In this document: piece by piece, positions 34,413 through 42,915 of the stretch | How the letters are laid out: each line of letters starts with the position of its first letter | Position numbering within the stretch: position 1 is the stretch's first letter | Assembly (NCBI RefSeq): GCF_000025985.1 | Contig: NC_003228.3 | Location: 4,898,001-4,962,000, forward strand | Reading direction: 5' to 3' | Length of the DNA stretch: 64,000 bases | Source: Bacteroides fragilis NCTC 9343 | Lineage (GTDB): Bacteria; Bacteroidota; Bacteroidia; Bacteroidales; Bacteroidaceae | Notes under the pieces: model-generated | What the model saw: only the letters and a program-made list of their open reading frames with translations | Databases searched by the model: none | What the model was told of the DNA's origin: nothing | Program-made: the position numbers and the translations under genes

Positions 34413-37400
34413 TTAGTATTTAAAATTAAGTGAGAATATATGAGACCGGGCATACGGATAAGCCGAGATATCGACTCCCGGAAGAATACGATTATTTACA
34501 GAGCTGCCACTACGTACCTCAGGATCATATCCCGAATAGTTCGTTAAACAGAAAACATTGTTAATCGTATATGTCAGAGCCAGGTCCTTAATTTTCCAAG
34601 CCTTTAATATATTTTTCGGCATACGGAAAGTTACAGCCAGGTTATTCATCTTCAGGAACGAACCATCTTCCACCATTTCAGAGTTGGAAGCAGCCCACAT
34701 ATACCCGGACCAATCAATTGCACCAGGACCTGTAAAAGTACCGGTAGGATTATTAGCAAACCAAGCATCTTTATAGTATACGGCCGACTTATTACGAATA
34801 TCGCCATTGTTCATCAGATTGTATACATTACCATTGATTATATCATTTCCGTATGACCAGCTGAAGTCCATAGCCAGTTCAATGAATTTCCAGCGCAAAC
34901 GGGTGTTCAAGCCACCGATAAATACCGGATTCACATCTCCTATCACGACACGGTCACTCATATCCACTTTCCCGTCTCCATTGGTATCTGCAAAAGATGG
35001 GAATCCGTATGGCATCTCTCTTTCAGTGGCATACCACCAAGGAGAATCAGCACTGCCTATACCATTATAGTCAGAATGCCAATTACTGCGAATACCTTCC
35101 ATTTGCAAACCATAGAACAGTCCGAGAGGATATCCCTTTTTTATCAGGACATTTTCCGAACCCGAAGCAGAACCCACCGGACGCCCTTCCAACATCTGTG
35201 TCTCAGCACCTAGACTCAGTACTTTGGACTGATTGGAACTAAAGTTCACTGTTGCATTCCACGTAAAGTCTTTCTTATCAATCAGCACACCGCCTACACT
35301 GATTTCAAATCCACGGTTACGTACCGAACCGATATTCCTGGTTACTTTTCCAAAACCGGAAGTACGTGGCAGATTCTGTTCAAGCAGCATATCACGAGTT
35401 GTCTTGGTATAGAGATCCAATGAAATATTCAGCCGGTTATTAAACATATCTAAATCGAGACCGCCGTTAAACTCTTCCGTTACTTCCCAACTGATTTCGG
35501 GGTTTGCCATACGGCTGGTGTACAAGGCCGGAATAGCTCCGTCACCAAAAATGGCTTGTCTCTGGCTGGAAGATAAGGTCTGTGCATAAGCATACGGAGC
35601 AATCTGATCGTTACCTACCTGACCATAGCTAAAACGTAGTTTCAAGTTATTAACGTTCTTCTCCAACCAAGATACATTCTTAAAAAATTCTTCTTCTGAA
35701 ACTCTCCAACCCAATGCTCCGGACGGGAAAAATCCCCAACGATTATCAGGGCTGAATTTAGAAGAACCGTCAGCACGCATAGATGCTTTCAATAAATAAC
35801 GCCCTTTATAAGAGTAGTTAGCCATCAATACCCCCGAAAGCATTGCTATCTTCTCGTAAGATACACCGGGAGATTTCACATGATTACCACTTTTTGCATC
35901 ATAAATACCTTCCCATCCCAAATCGGTATTAAACTGAGAATATTCCTGATTAAAGGTTTCATACTTGTTGGTATTAGCCTCGTATACGGCATTTACCGAG
36001 AGACTATGTACTTTGTTGAACACTTTATTAAATCCGGCCTGGACTACTCCACGCATATTTAATCCACTTTGCGTAGCGTATGTGGCCAATCCGTTATTAT
36101 CGTAGCCTCTCTGAATGGTTTTCGGGATAAATTCTTTCACTTCACCTTTGGGTATACGCACACCAATACCTCCTTTTACAAACCAGTTATCATTGATATT
36201 GTAAACCAACTCTGCCTGACCGAAGAAAGTATTATTCTTGTTAGAGTAATCAATATCTTTTAATTTTCTATAAGGGTTATCCATCTTACCTGTATAGTAA
36301 AGGTTATCATCTATCTCCTGAAAAGTCCATTCTTTAGGAACAAGCGGAGAGAAAGTCTGTATTTCGTTAAAAATATTACCTTCTGTCCAGAAAGCACCGC
36401 TACGAATATTGTGTTCATATGAAAGATTTGTGTTCAAAGTCAATTGCGGAAGCAATTTAATGCTATTATTCGTTTGGAAATAGAATCGTTTAAATCCGGT
36501 ATTGATGGCAATACCGTCTTCATTCATCAACGAAAAGATTGTAGAGTTCTGTATGCGGTCTGTTCCCCCTCTGTAAGAAACTTCATAATTCTGTTTAGTA
36601 CCATTCTGCAAACAAAGATCGGGATAGAATTGGAAACGGGAAGGATTGGTATTCCATATCTGATCTTTATATTCCTGATAGAAATCAGCATTTTGCCAGC
36701 GTCCGCTCATAATCATATCACGCATATACGCACGCATATAGTCTTCCGCACCCAGCATTAGAATAGAATTTGCCAGTTTACTGATACCGTAAGTAGCCTT
36801 CACAGAGATTTCACTCATACCGGCCGATCCTTTCTTCGTAGTAATCAACACAACGCCATTAGCCCCCTGTGCCCCATAAATGGCAGTTGATGATACGTCT
36901 TTCAGGATAGAGATACTCTCGATTGCATCAGGAGAGATAGTAGCCAAAGGACTTTCCAGAGGATCGTCCGAAATAGGGAGAGGAAAACCATCGATGACAT
37001 ACAGAGGTGAACTACCTGCCGTAATAGAACTGGCTCCACGAATCTTAATCGTAATTCCACCACCCGGCGCACCATCATTGTTCATTACCTGCACACCGGA
37101 TATTTTTCCTTTCAAAGCCTGCTCCAGACTTAACGGGTTGGTTTGCATGAACTGATCGGAACTCAAACTGGATACAGATCCGGTCAAGTCCACTTTACGC
37201 TGAGTCTGATAACCGGTCACTACCACCTCGTCAATCAATACTCCCGCATCCATCAGTACATCTATCCGATTTTGGCTACCTACAGTTTTTTCAACCGTAT
37301 TCATACCAATCATTGAGAAAACAAGTACTTGTCCCGGAGATACATTTTTAATTGTATACTCCCCATTCTCATTAGTAATCACCCCATTGTGTGTTCCTTT

Positions 37401-37583
37401 CACTTGTACAGTGGCACCAATAACAGTTTCATTACTGCCTTTCTCTCTCACCGTACCCGAAATGCTCTTTGTGTTTTGAGCAAATCCACCTGCAGACACC
37501 AGCACAAACATGCATATTAAGAAGACGGTTTTTATCCTGCCTTCCGTATCTGCTCTAAGGTTGTTCAGATCTTTTAGATTCAT
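34413..37583 (-). CDS. SusC-family TonB-dependent glycan transporter (PUL 2)
   Basis: The 1056-residue outer-membrane transporter has a long N-terminal stretch before the signal hydrophobic core ('TVFLICMFVLVSAGGFAQ'). It then has a carboxypeptidase-D-like domain, the TonB-box region 'LIDEVVVTGYQTQRKVDLTG', the plug with 'ALKGKISGVQV', and the barrel ending 'ARSHIFSLNFKY'. It is first in the minus operon of PUL 2 and is divergent from the hybrid two-component regulator, which is its expected activator. Confidence 0.96.
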   Translation of the reverse strand: MNLKDLNNLRADTEGRIKTVFLICMFVLVSAGGFAQNTKSISGTVREKGSNETVIGATVQVKGTHNGVITNENGEYTIKNVSPGQVLVFSMIGMNTVEKTVGSQNRIDVLMDAGVLIDEVVVTGYQTQRKVDLTGSVSSLSSDQFMQTNPLSLEQALKGKISGVQVMNNDGAPGGGITIKIRGASSITAGSSPLYVIDGFPLPISDDPLESPLATISPDAIESISILKDVSSTAIYGAQGANGVVLITTKKGSAGMSEISVKATYGISKLANSILMLGAEDYMRAYMRDMIMSGRWQNADFYQEYKDQIWNTNPSRFQFYPDLCLQNGTKQNYEVSYRGGTDRIQNSTIFSLMNEDGIAINTGFKRFYFQTNNSIKLLPQLTLNTNLSYEHNIRSGAFWTEGNIFNEIQTFSPLVPKEWTFQEIDDNLYYTGKMDNPYRKLKDIDYSNKNNTFFGQAELVYNINDNWFVKGGIGVRIPKGEVKEFIPKTIQRGYDNNGLATYATQSGLNMRGVVQAGFNKVFNKVHSLSVNAVYEANTNKYETFNQEYSQFNTDLGWEGIYDAKSGNHVKSPGVSYEKIAMLSGVLMANYSYKGRYLLKASMRADGSSKFSPDNRWGFFPSGALGWRVSEEEFFKNVSWLEKNVNNLKLRFSYGQVGNDQIAPYAYAQTLSSSQRQAIFGDGAIPALYTSRMANPEISWEVTEEFNGGLDLDMFNNRLNISLDLYTKTTRDMLLEQNLPRTSGFGKVTRNIGSVRNRGFEISVGGVLIDKKDFTWNATVNFSSNQSKVLSLGAETQMLEGRPVGSASGSENVLIKKGYPLGLFYGLQMEGIRSNWHSDYNGIGSADSPWWYATEREMPYGFPSFADTNGDGKVDMSDRVVIGDVNPVFIGGLNTRLRWKFIELAMDFSWSYGNDIINGNVYNLMNNGDIRNKSAVYYKDAWFANNPTGTFTGPGAIDWSGYMWAASNSEMVEDGSFLKMNNLAVTFRMPKNILKAWKIKDLALTYTINNVFCLTNYSGYDPEVRSGSSVNNRILPGVDISAYPYARSHIFSLNFKY

Positions 37584-37727
37584 AATATTAGTAATTTAGT
37601 CATTAAAAAGGATTCATACATTTTTAGTTTGTTTGTTAAGTCCCGAAGTCGGATCAGGACGAGTCCATTTTGTGTGGTTCCATACTGAGTTGTTGTTTCA
37701 TGCATATTTTACTGTTTGTTGTTTCAG

Positions 37728-37735
37728 CAAAAGTA
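37728..37735 (-). promoter_or_regulatory. -7 element of the PUL 2 susC promoter
   Basis: TACTTTTG on the minus strand is a perfect -7 box about 145 bases upstream of the susC ATG. There is no good TTTG -33 box, as is common for promoters that need an activator. Confidence 0.5.
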
Positions 37736-37775
37736 AGCGAAAAGAGAACCGAACCGTAAAACAATAGATTATTCA

Positions 37776-37831
37776 CTGATACGCATATTCATATTTACAT
37801 TAAATATTTCTATAGTGAATATAAATATCAG
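37776..37831. promoter_or_regulatory. Candidate operator: interrupted inverted repeat between susC and the regulator
   Basis: CTGATA-CGC-ATATTCA (37776-37791) and TGAATAT-AAA-TATCAG (37816-37831) are complementary in 13 of 16 positions, the three mismatches being central. It lies about 40 bases upstream of the susC -7 box, where an AraC-type activator would bind. The rest of the 319-base gap is AT-rich without a gene. Confidence 0.5.
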
Positions 37832-37902
37832 TTTGTGACCATAAGTATCTTTTTGATTCGTTTTTATTTCAGACTTTTGTGTTGTACGTAATTAAGAGAC
37901 GA

Positions 37903-40900
37903 ATGAAGAAGAGCACTTTTACCCTGATTTTATTTTTTTCTTCTGTTATCCTATATGCACAACAGAACGAACTTATGTTCCACTCCCTGGGTAGTCAACA
38001 CGGACTTACCTATAGTGCCGTACGGGATATTCTGCAGGATTCAAAAGGATATATTTGGATTGCAACCCTCAAAGGACTGAACAGGTATGATGGATACAAC
38101 ATCAAACAATATTATAAGTCAGATGACGGACTCTCTTCAAACTGCATCGAGAAACTGCTACTCCTCGGTCAGGATACTCTATTGATGGGTACCAATGAAG
38201 GACTGTGCTTGTATGATATGATGAGAGAGAAGTTCACCACTATTGTTCCGCAAACCAAGGCCCCACTATATGTATTGGACATGGCCTACGACGGACGTTC
38301 AGTTTTCATTGCGTCCGATTCCGGGCTATATGCATATAGTAAGACAGAGCAAAGTATGCCACTACTCCATAAGGGATTGATTGTAAAAGTAACGCTGGAT
38401 ATGAATGGAAATGTATGGGCAGTGAGTCCAAATACGATTTATTGTTTCCGCCCAAACGGACAAATGACCAGAAAAATCACAGCTACTGAGGTTTCTCCGG
38501 ATTATCCTGTCGAGTTTACTTCTATTTATAAAGATTCGCAGGGGACTCTATGGCTGGGGACGACCGAAAACGGACTGTACCGATACAACAAAAACTATAA
38601 TCAATTCGTATCCGTGGAGTTCGCTTCACAAGACAGAAAGGATATGCGTTATATTCGCTGCATCCAAGAAGATATGCGTGGAAATTTATGGATCGGAACC
38701 GAAAACGGACTTTTCATCTATGACTATACAGATAACAGCTACATACAATATCGGCAGCATGCAAAAGATGTCCAATCCGGACTGACCGATAATGCGATCT
38801 ATACTATTTATAAAAGCCGGGGTGACATTATGTGGATCGGCACTTTCTTCGGAGGGGTCAGTTACACCAGCCTGACCGAAAATAATTTCCACTACCTGAT
38901 AGCAGATAATGGGAAACAATACCTGAAAGGAAAAGCAATCAGCAACATCATTAAAGATAAAAACGGAGCTTTGTGGTTTGCATCCGAAGATCATGGAATT
39001 TCTATTCTTTACCCGGATGGTCACATCAGGTATTTAAACAAATCGACACACCCGTCATTAAACGGAGATAATGTCCATGCATTAGCCGAAGATCACTCCG
39101 GTAATATCTGGATTGGCAACTTTATCGATGGGTTGCAAAAAGTCGATTTAGCAAAAGGCTATATTCGTTCATATAAAAACATAGCAGGGGGACACGCGGG
39201 ACTATCCAATAATTCAATCTATAAACTTTATGTTCATAATCCTGATACTATGTTTATAGGAACCAGCCAAGGTGTCAATATCTATCATTTCCGGACCGAT
39301 TCATTCACTCCCTTCCTTCCGGATGTATTCCGGCTTATACGTATTGACGACATCACACGTGATCTCAAAGGAAATATCTGGTTTTCCACACATTTCAACG
39401 GTATTTTTCGGTATCATATTCCGACCCATAGTATCCATCGATATCAAAAAGGAGTGACAGGCTGTAAAACAATGACCAGCGATAATATTTATTGTAGTTT
39501 TGTTGACTCCAAAGGAGAGGTCTGGTTCGGTACCAGCAACGGAGGATTGATGAAATACAATGCACGTGCAGACAGTATACAGGCATTCGGAAAGGAGAAT
39601 GAACTCCGGCAAAGAGATATTTATTCCATACAGGAAGATAGCTTTGGCTATTTATGGATGAGTACGGATAACGGTATCTTCTCTTTCAATCCGGAAAGTC
39701 GGAGTTTTGCCCATTATAAAGTATCCGATAATCTGGTTTCCAACCAGTTCAATGCCTGTCCGGGCTATAAAGATCCTGACGGTACCCTTTTCTTTGGCAG
39801 TATCAATGGGGTATGCTTCTTCCGACCGGAAGGACTGAACCATAACAGTCCTACAAACGATATTCATCTGACTTTCTCGGATTTCAGGATTTTTAATAAA
39901 CACGTACAACCATCACCGGACGGCATTCTACAGAATAATATCGACAGCACATCTGTCATTCGCTTACCTCACGGTATGAATACCCTGACTTTTGATTTTC
40001 TGGTAATCAACTATAATGAAAATTGCCAATCACAACTTTCCTGTGAATACTATCTGGAAGGTATGGAGACCGAATGGAATGCAACACAACAAATCCCACA
40101 ATCAGTCACATATACCAACCTTGATCCGGGCACCTACCAATTTCACGTACGGGTCATAGGAAAAAACGGAGTTGTATTCGACCGTCGGAAAATAACCATT
40201 AACATTCGTCCTCACTTTTTGCTGAGTGGTTTCATGATCACTATTTATTCTCTTATCGGACTTCTTATCAGTTTTATAATTGTCCGCTTCTACCAAGTGC
40301 GTATGCGAGACAAAATGGATATCCGCATCGAAAGAATGGAAAAAAACAACCTGCGCGAACTGAATAAACACAAGCTGAATTTTTTCACTTATATCACCCA
40401 TGAGTTTAAGACTCCTTTATCTATCCTTATGGCTGTATTCGAAGATATATCAATCGGACGAAACAATACAATTACCGGTGAAGAAATGAAAATCATCAAT
40501 CGGAATATCCAACGGCTTCAATTCCTGATCAATCAACTTTTGGAATTTCGTTCTGTAGAAACCGACCATGCACGCATCGAATATGTCAAAGGAGATATTA
40601 TGACTTATGGACGCAGCATCTTCGAACTGTTTATTCCCGTCTTCAGACAAAAGCAGATTGTTTTTCAATATGCAACTTCAGCCGACTCTTATTATACGGT
40701 ATTCGATAGAGACAAGATAGAGAAAATCATCAGTAATCTGCTCAGCAATGCTTTCAAACATTCTGATCCTCAAAGTGAAATAAACTTCAGGATTGATGTA
40801 GACAAAGCTTCCGGACAATTGATTCTCTCCTGTCATAACAGCAGTTCATATATTCATCCGGAACAGCGGGAAGCTGTCATGCAGCCTTTTCACAAAACCG

Positions 40901-41931
40901 ATTCATCCGATCAAAAGTATTCCAATACGGGTATTGGACTGGCTTTGGTGAATGGTCTAGTTCAGCTGCTTTCAGGAACAGTTGAGATAGAAAGTCATCA
41001 AAATAGCGGTACGACCTTTAAAGTAAAATTACCTTTGGTCGAAGACTCTAAGGATATGATTGCACCGGACGAAACTTTGGATATCGTTAACTCACCCGAC
41101 GTAGTGGCAGATACTGTATACCTGCTCAATAACTCCGGACTAAAAGAGGATATGAATGCTGCAAATGCCGAGAAAAAGATGACTGTACTTTTGGTGGAAG
41201 ATAATCCGGATATCAATAACATTTTAAAAAGTAAGCTACTCCGTTTATATAAGGTGAAAACGGCTTATAACGGACAGGAAGCTGTAGAGTTGCTAAAAAC
41301 ACATATCATCGACATTATCATCAGTGACATTATGATGCCTTATATGGACGGATATGAATTGAGTAAATATATTAAAACTTCTCGTGAGTACTCCCATATC
41401 CCGGTCATTCTCATCACTTCACAGCCTTCGAAAGAAAACGAATTGCAAGGTTTATCTGCAGGAGCCGACGCCTATATCGAAAAACCATTCACTTTCGATG
41501 AATTGAATCTTAGAATTACCAACTTGCTTAAAGCCAAAAATAATATCCGCGAACATTATCACGACATGAAAATATTCCAACTCAATGAAGAACTCAACAA
41601 CAAAGACGAGGAATTTATCAAATCATTGACACAATTCGTCATCGAACACATTGAGAACCCGGAATTGAGTGTCGACCAACCGACCACTCACATGAATATC
41701 AGTCGAACTCAACTATACAATAAACTGAAAAAACTATTAAACCTGAGTGCAACCGAGTTTATCAATAAAATCAAGATCGATGTTGCTAAAGTAAAGATTA
41801 TAAAGACTAATCTGACTATTGCTGAAATCTCATGGCAACTCGGATTCAATAATCCCAGCTATTTCAGTAAGACATTCAAGCGTTTTTGTGGAGTGACACC
41901 TAATGAATTTAAAAACGGTAAAAGCCAATAG
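37903..41931 (+). CDS. Hybrid two-component system sensor-regulator (PUL 2)
   Basis: The 1342-residue protein holds all parts of a two-component pathway. A signal peptide (MKKSTFTLILFFSSVILYAQ) is followed by about 14 Reg_prop propeller repeats, a Y_Y_Y domain at about 690-765, a membrane span at about 770-797 and a HisKA domain with the phospho-His in 'ITHEFKTPL'. HATPase_c follows ('LLSNAFKHS', 'TGIGLALV'), then a receiver at about 1094-1212 with phospho-Asp in 'IIISDIMMPYMDG', and an AraC-type HTH at about 1246-1341. The open frame extends to a GTG at 37879, but the ATG at 37903 gives the proper signal peptide. It lies between the two arms of PUL 2 and presumably controls both. Confidence 0.95.
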   Translation: MKKSTFTLILFFSSVILYAQQNELMFHSLGSQHGLTYSAVRDILQDSKGYIWIATLKGLNRYDGYNIKQYYKSDDGLSSNCIEKLLLLGQDTLLMGTNEGLCLYDMMREKFTTIVPQTKAPLYVLDMAYDGRSVFIASDSGLYAYSKTEQSMPLLHKGLIVKVTLDMNGNVWAVSPNTIYCFRPNGQMTRKITATEVSPDYPVEFTSIYKDSQGTLWLGTTENGLYRYNKNYNQFVSVEFASQDRKDMRYIRCIQEDMRGNLWIGTENGLFIYDYTDNSYIQYRQHAKDVQSGLTDNAIYTIYKSRGDIMWIGTFFGGVSYTSLTENNFHYLIADNGKQYLKGKAISNIIKDKNGALWFASEDHGISILYPDGHIRYLNKSTHPSLNGDNVHALAEDHSGNIWIGNFIDGLQKVDLAKGYIRSYKNIAGGHAGLSNNSIYKLYVHNPDTMFIGTSQGVNIYHFRTDSFTPFLPDVFRLIRIDDITRDLKGNIWFSTHFNGIFRYHIPTHSIHRYQKGVTGCKTMTSDNIYCSFVDSKGEVWFGTSNGGLMKYNARADSIQAFGKENELRQRDIYSIQEDSFGYLWMSTDNGIFSFNPESRSFAHYKVSDNLVSNQFNACPGYKDPDGTLFFGSINGVCFFRPEGLNHNSPTNDIHLTFSDFRIFNKHVQPSPDGILQNNIDSTSVIRLPHGMNTLTFDFLVINYNENCQSQLSCEYYLEGMETEWNATQQIPQSVTYTNLDPGTYQFHVRVIGKNGVVFDRRKITINIRPHFLLSGFMITIYSLIGLLISFIIVRFYQVRMRDKMDIRIERMEKNNLRELNKHKLNFFTYITHEFKTPLSILMAVFEDISIGRNNTITGEEMKIINRNIQRLQFLINQLLEFRSVETDHARIEYVKGDIMTYGRSIFELFIPVFRQKQIVFQYATSADSYYTVFDRDKIEKIISNLLSNAFKHSDPQSEINFRIDVDKASGQLILSCHNSSSYIHPEQREAVMQPFHKTDSSDQKYSNTGIGLALVNGLVQLLSGTVEIESHQNSGTTFKVKLPLVEDSKDMIAPDETLDIVNSPDVVADTVYLLNNSGLKEDMNAANAEKKMTVLLVEDNPDINNILKSKLLRLYKVKTAYNGQEAVELLKTHIIDIIISDIMMPYMDGYELSKYIKTSREYSHIPVILITSQPSKENELQGLSAGADAYIEKPFTFDELNLRITNLLKAKNNIREHYHDMKIFQLNEELNNKDEEFIKSLTQFVIEHIENPELSVDQPTTHMNISRTQLYNKLKKLLNLSATEFINKIKIDVAKVKIIKTNLTIAEISWQLGFNNPSYFSKTFKRFCGVTPNEFKNGKSQ

Positions 41932-42134
41932 ACAGACCGTTTTGCCACTTTATTCGGTCCATTACGCCTTAACAGTGATCTGAGACATCCATTATTTGTA
42001 AATGTCGAATAATCGTCTTTACTCCCATAAACATTACCTATAAAGGTAATTTGAGCTATTAATATTCTTAATATTATATGAATATATGCTCAACAACATA
42101 CATACCAGTTCGTACCTGTTTAAAATATTATGTA

Positions 42135-42142
42135 TATATTTG
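42135..42142 (+). promoter_or_regulatory. -7 element of the glycyl-radical operon promoter
   Basis: TATATTTG is a perfect -7 box 20 bases upstream of the ATG at 42163. It lies inside the extended frame from 42130, which supports the later start. Upstream, AATATTC (42061-42067) and GAATATAT (42080-42087) form a small inverted repeat similar to the half-sites near susC. Confidence 0.55.
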
Positions 42143-42162
42143 CCATTGTTAATCCAAACACA

Positions 42163-42915
42163 ATGAAAACAGGAACAATATTCAGTGTCGAGGAATTTGC
42201 CATCCATGACGGACCGGGAATCCGAACAACGATATTTCTCAAGGGATGTCCTCTACGCTGTGCATGGTGCCATAATCCCGAAGGTATATCGCCACAGCCG
42301 CAATACATGATTAAAAAAGGAGTTAAAAGTATTTGTGGATATCAGATAACTGTGGAAGAATTGGTTACCATGATCGAAAAGAACCGGTCCATTTATACGC
42401 TCAACCGGGGAGGAGTTACACTAACCGGCGGAGAACCCTTATTTCAACCGGATTTTGTTATCGAACTGCTCCGACAACTTCCGGACATACATACGGCTAT
42501 CGAAACAAGCGGATACGCAAACACTCACATTTTCAATGAGGTTACTTCTTTAGCTGATCTTATTTTATTCGACATCAAACATACGGACCCGGAAATGCAC
42601 CGGAAATATACAGGAGTGGATAATGCGATTATACTGGAAAATCTTGCTTTACTCTGTAATTCCGGACGAGATTTTATCATTCGGATACCTTTAATCCCGG
42701 GTGTTAATGATACCCGGGAAAACATGAGTGCCATTCTTGAAAAAATCAAAGATGCCAGGAACCTGATACGTGTCGAAATCCTTAGATATCACCGTACAGC
42801 AGGTGCCAAATACGCAATGATCGGAGAAACGTATCATCCTCCGTTCGATACCGGAAAGGCGCCACAAATCTATAATGTATTTGAAGAAAATAATATCAAA
42901 AATCTAATTGTATGA
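42163..42915 (+). CDS. Glycyl-radical enzyme activating enzyme (radical SAM)
   Basis: The 250-residue protein cleaves S-adenosylmethionine to place the radical on the partner enzyme's glycine. The cluster-binding motif is Cys29, Cys33 and Cys36 in 'GCPLRCAWCHNPEG', preceded by 'HDGPGIRT' as in PFL activase. 'VTLTGGEPLFQPDF' is the SAM-contact GGE motif. The ferredoxin-like insertion with extra cysteines found in most activases of eliminase-type glycyl radical enzymes is absent; only one Cys follows. Length is like PFL activase. The in-frame ATG at 42130 lies upstream of the likely promoter and was rejected. Its stop overlaps the next start (ATGA). Confidence 0.92.
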   Translation: MKTGTIFSVEEFAIHDGPGIRTTIFLKGCPLRCAWCHNPEGISPQPQYMIKKGVKSICGYQITVEELVTMIEKNRSIYTLNRGGVTLTGGEPLFQPDFVIELLRQLPDIHTAIETSGYANTHIFNEVTSLADLILFDIKHTDPEMHRKYTGVDNAIILENLALLCNSGRDFIIRIPLIPGVNDTRENMSAILEKIKDARNLIRVEILRYHRTAGAKYAMIGETYHPPFDTGKAPQIYNVFEENNIKNLIV

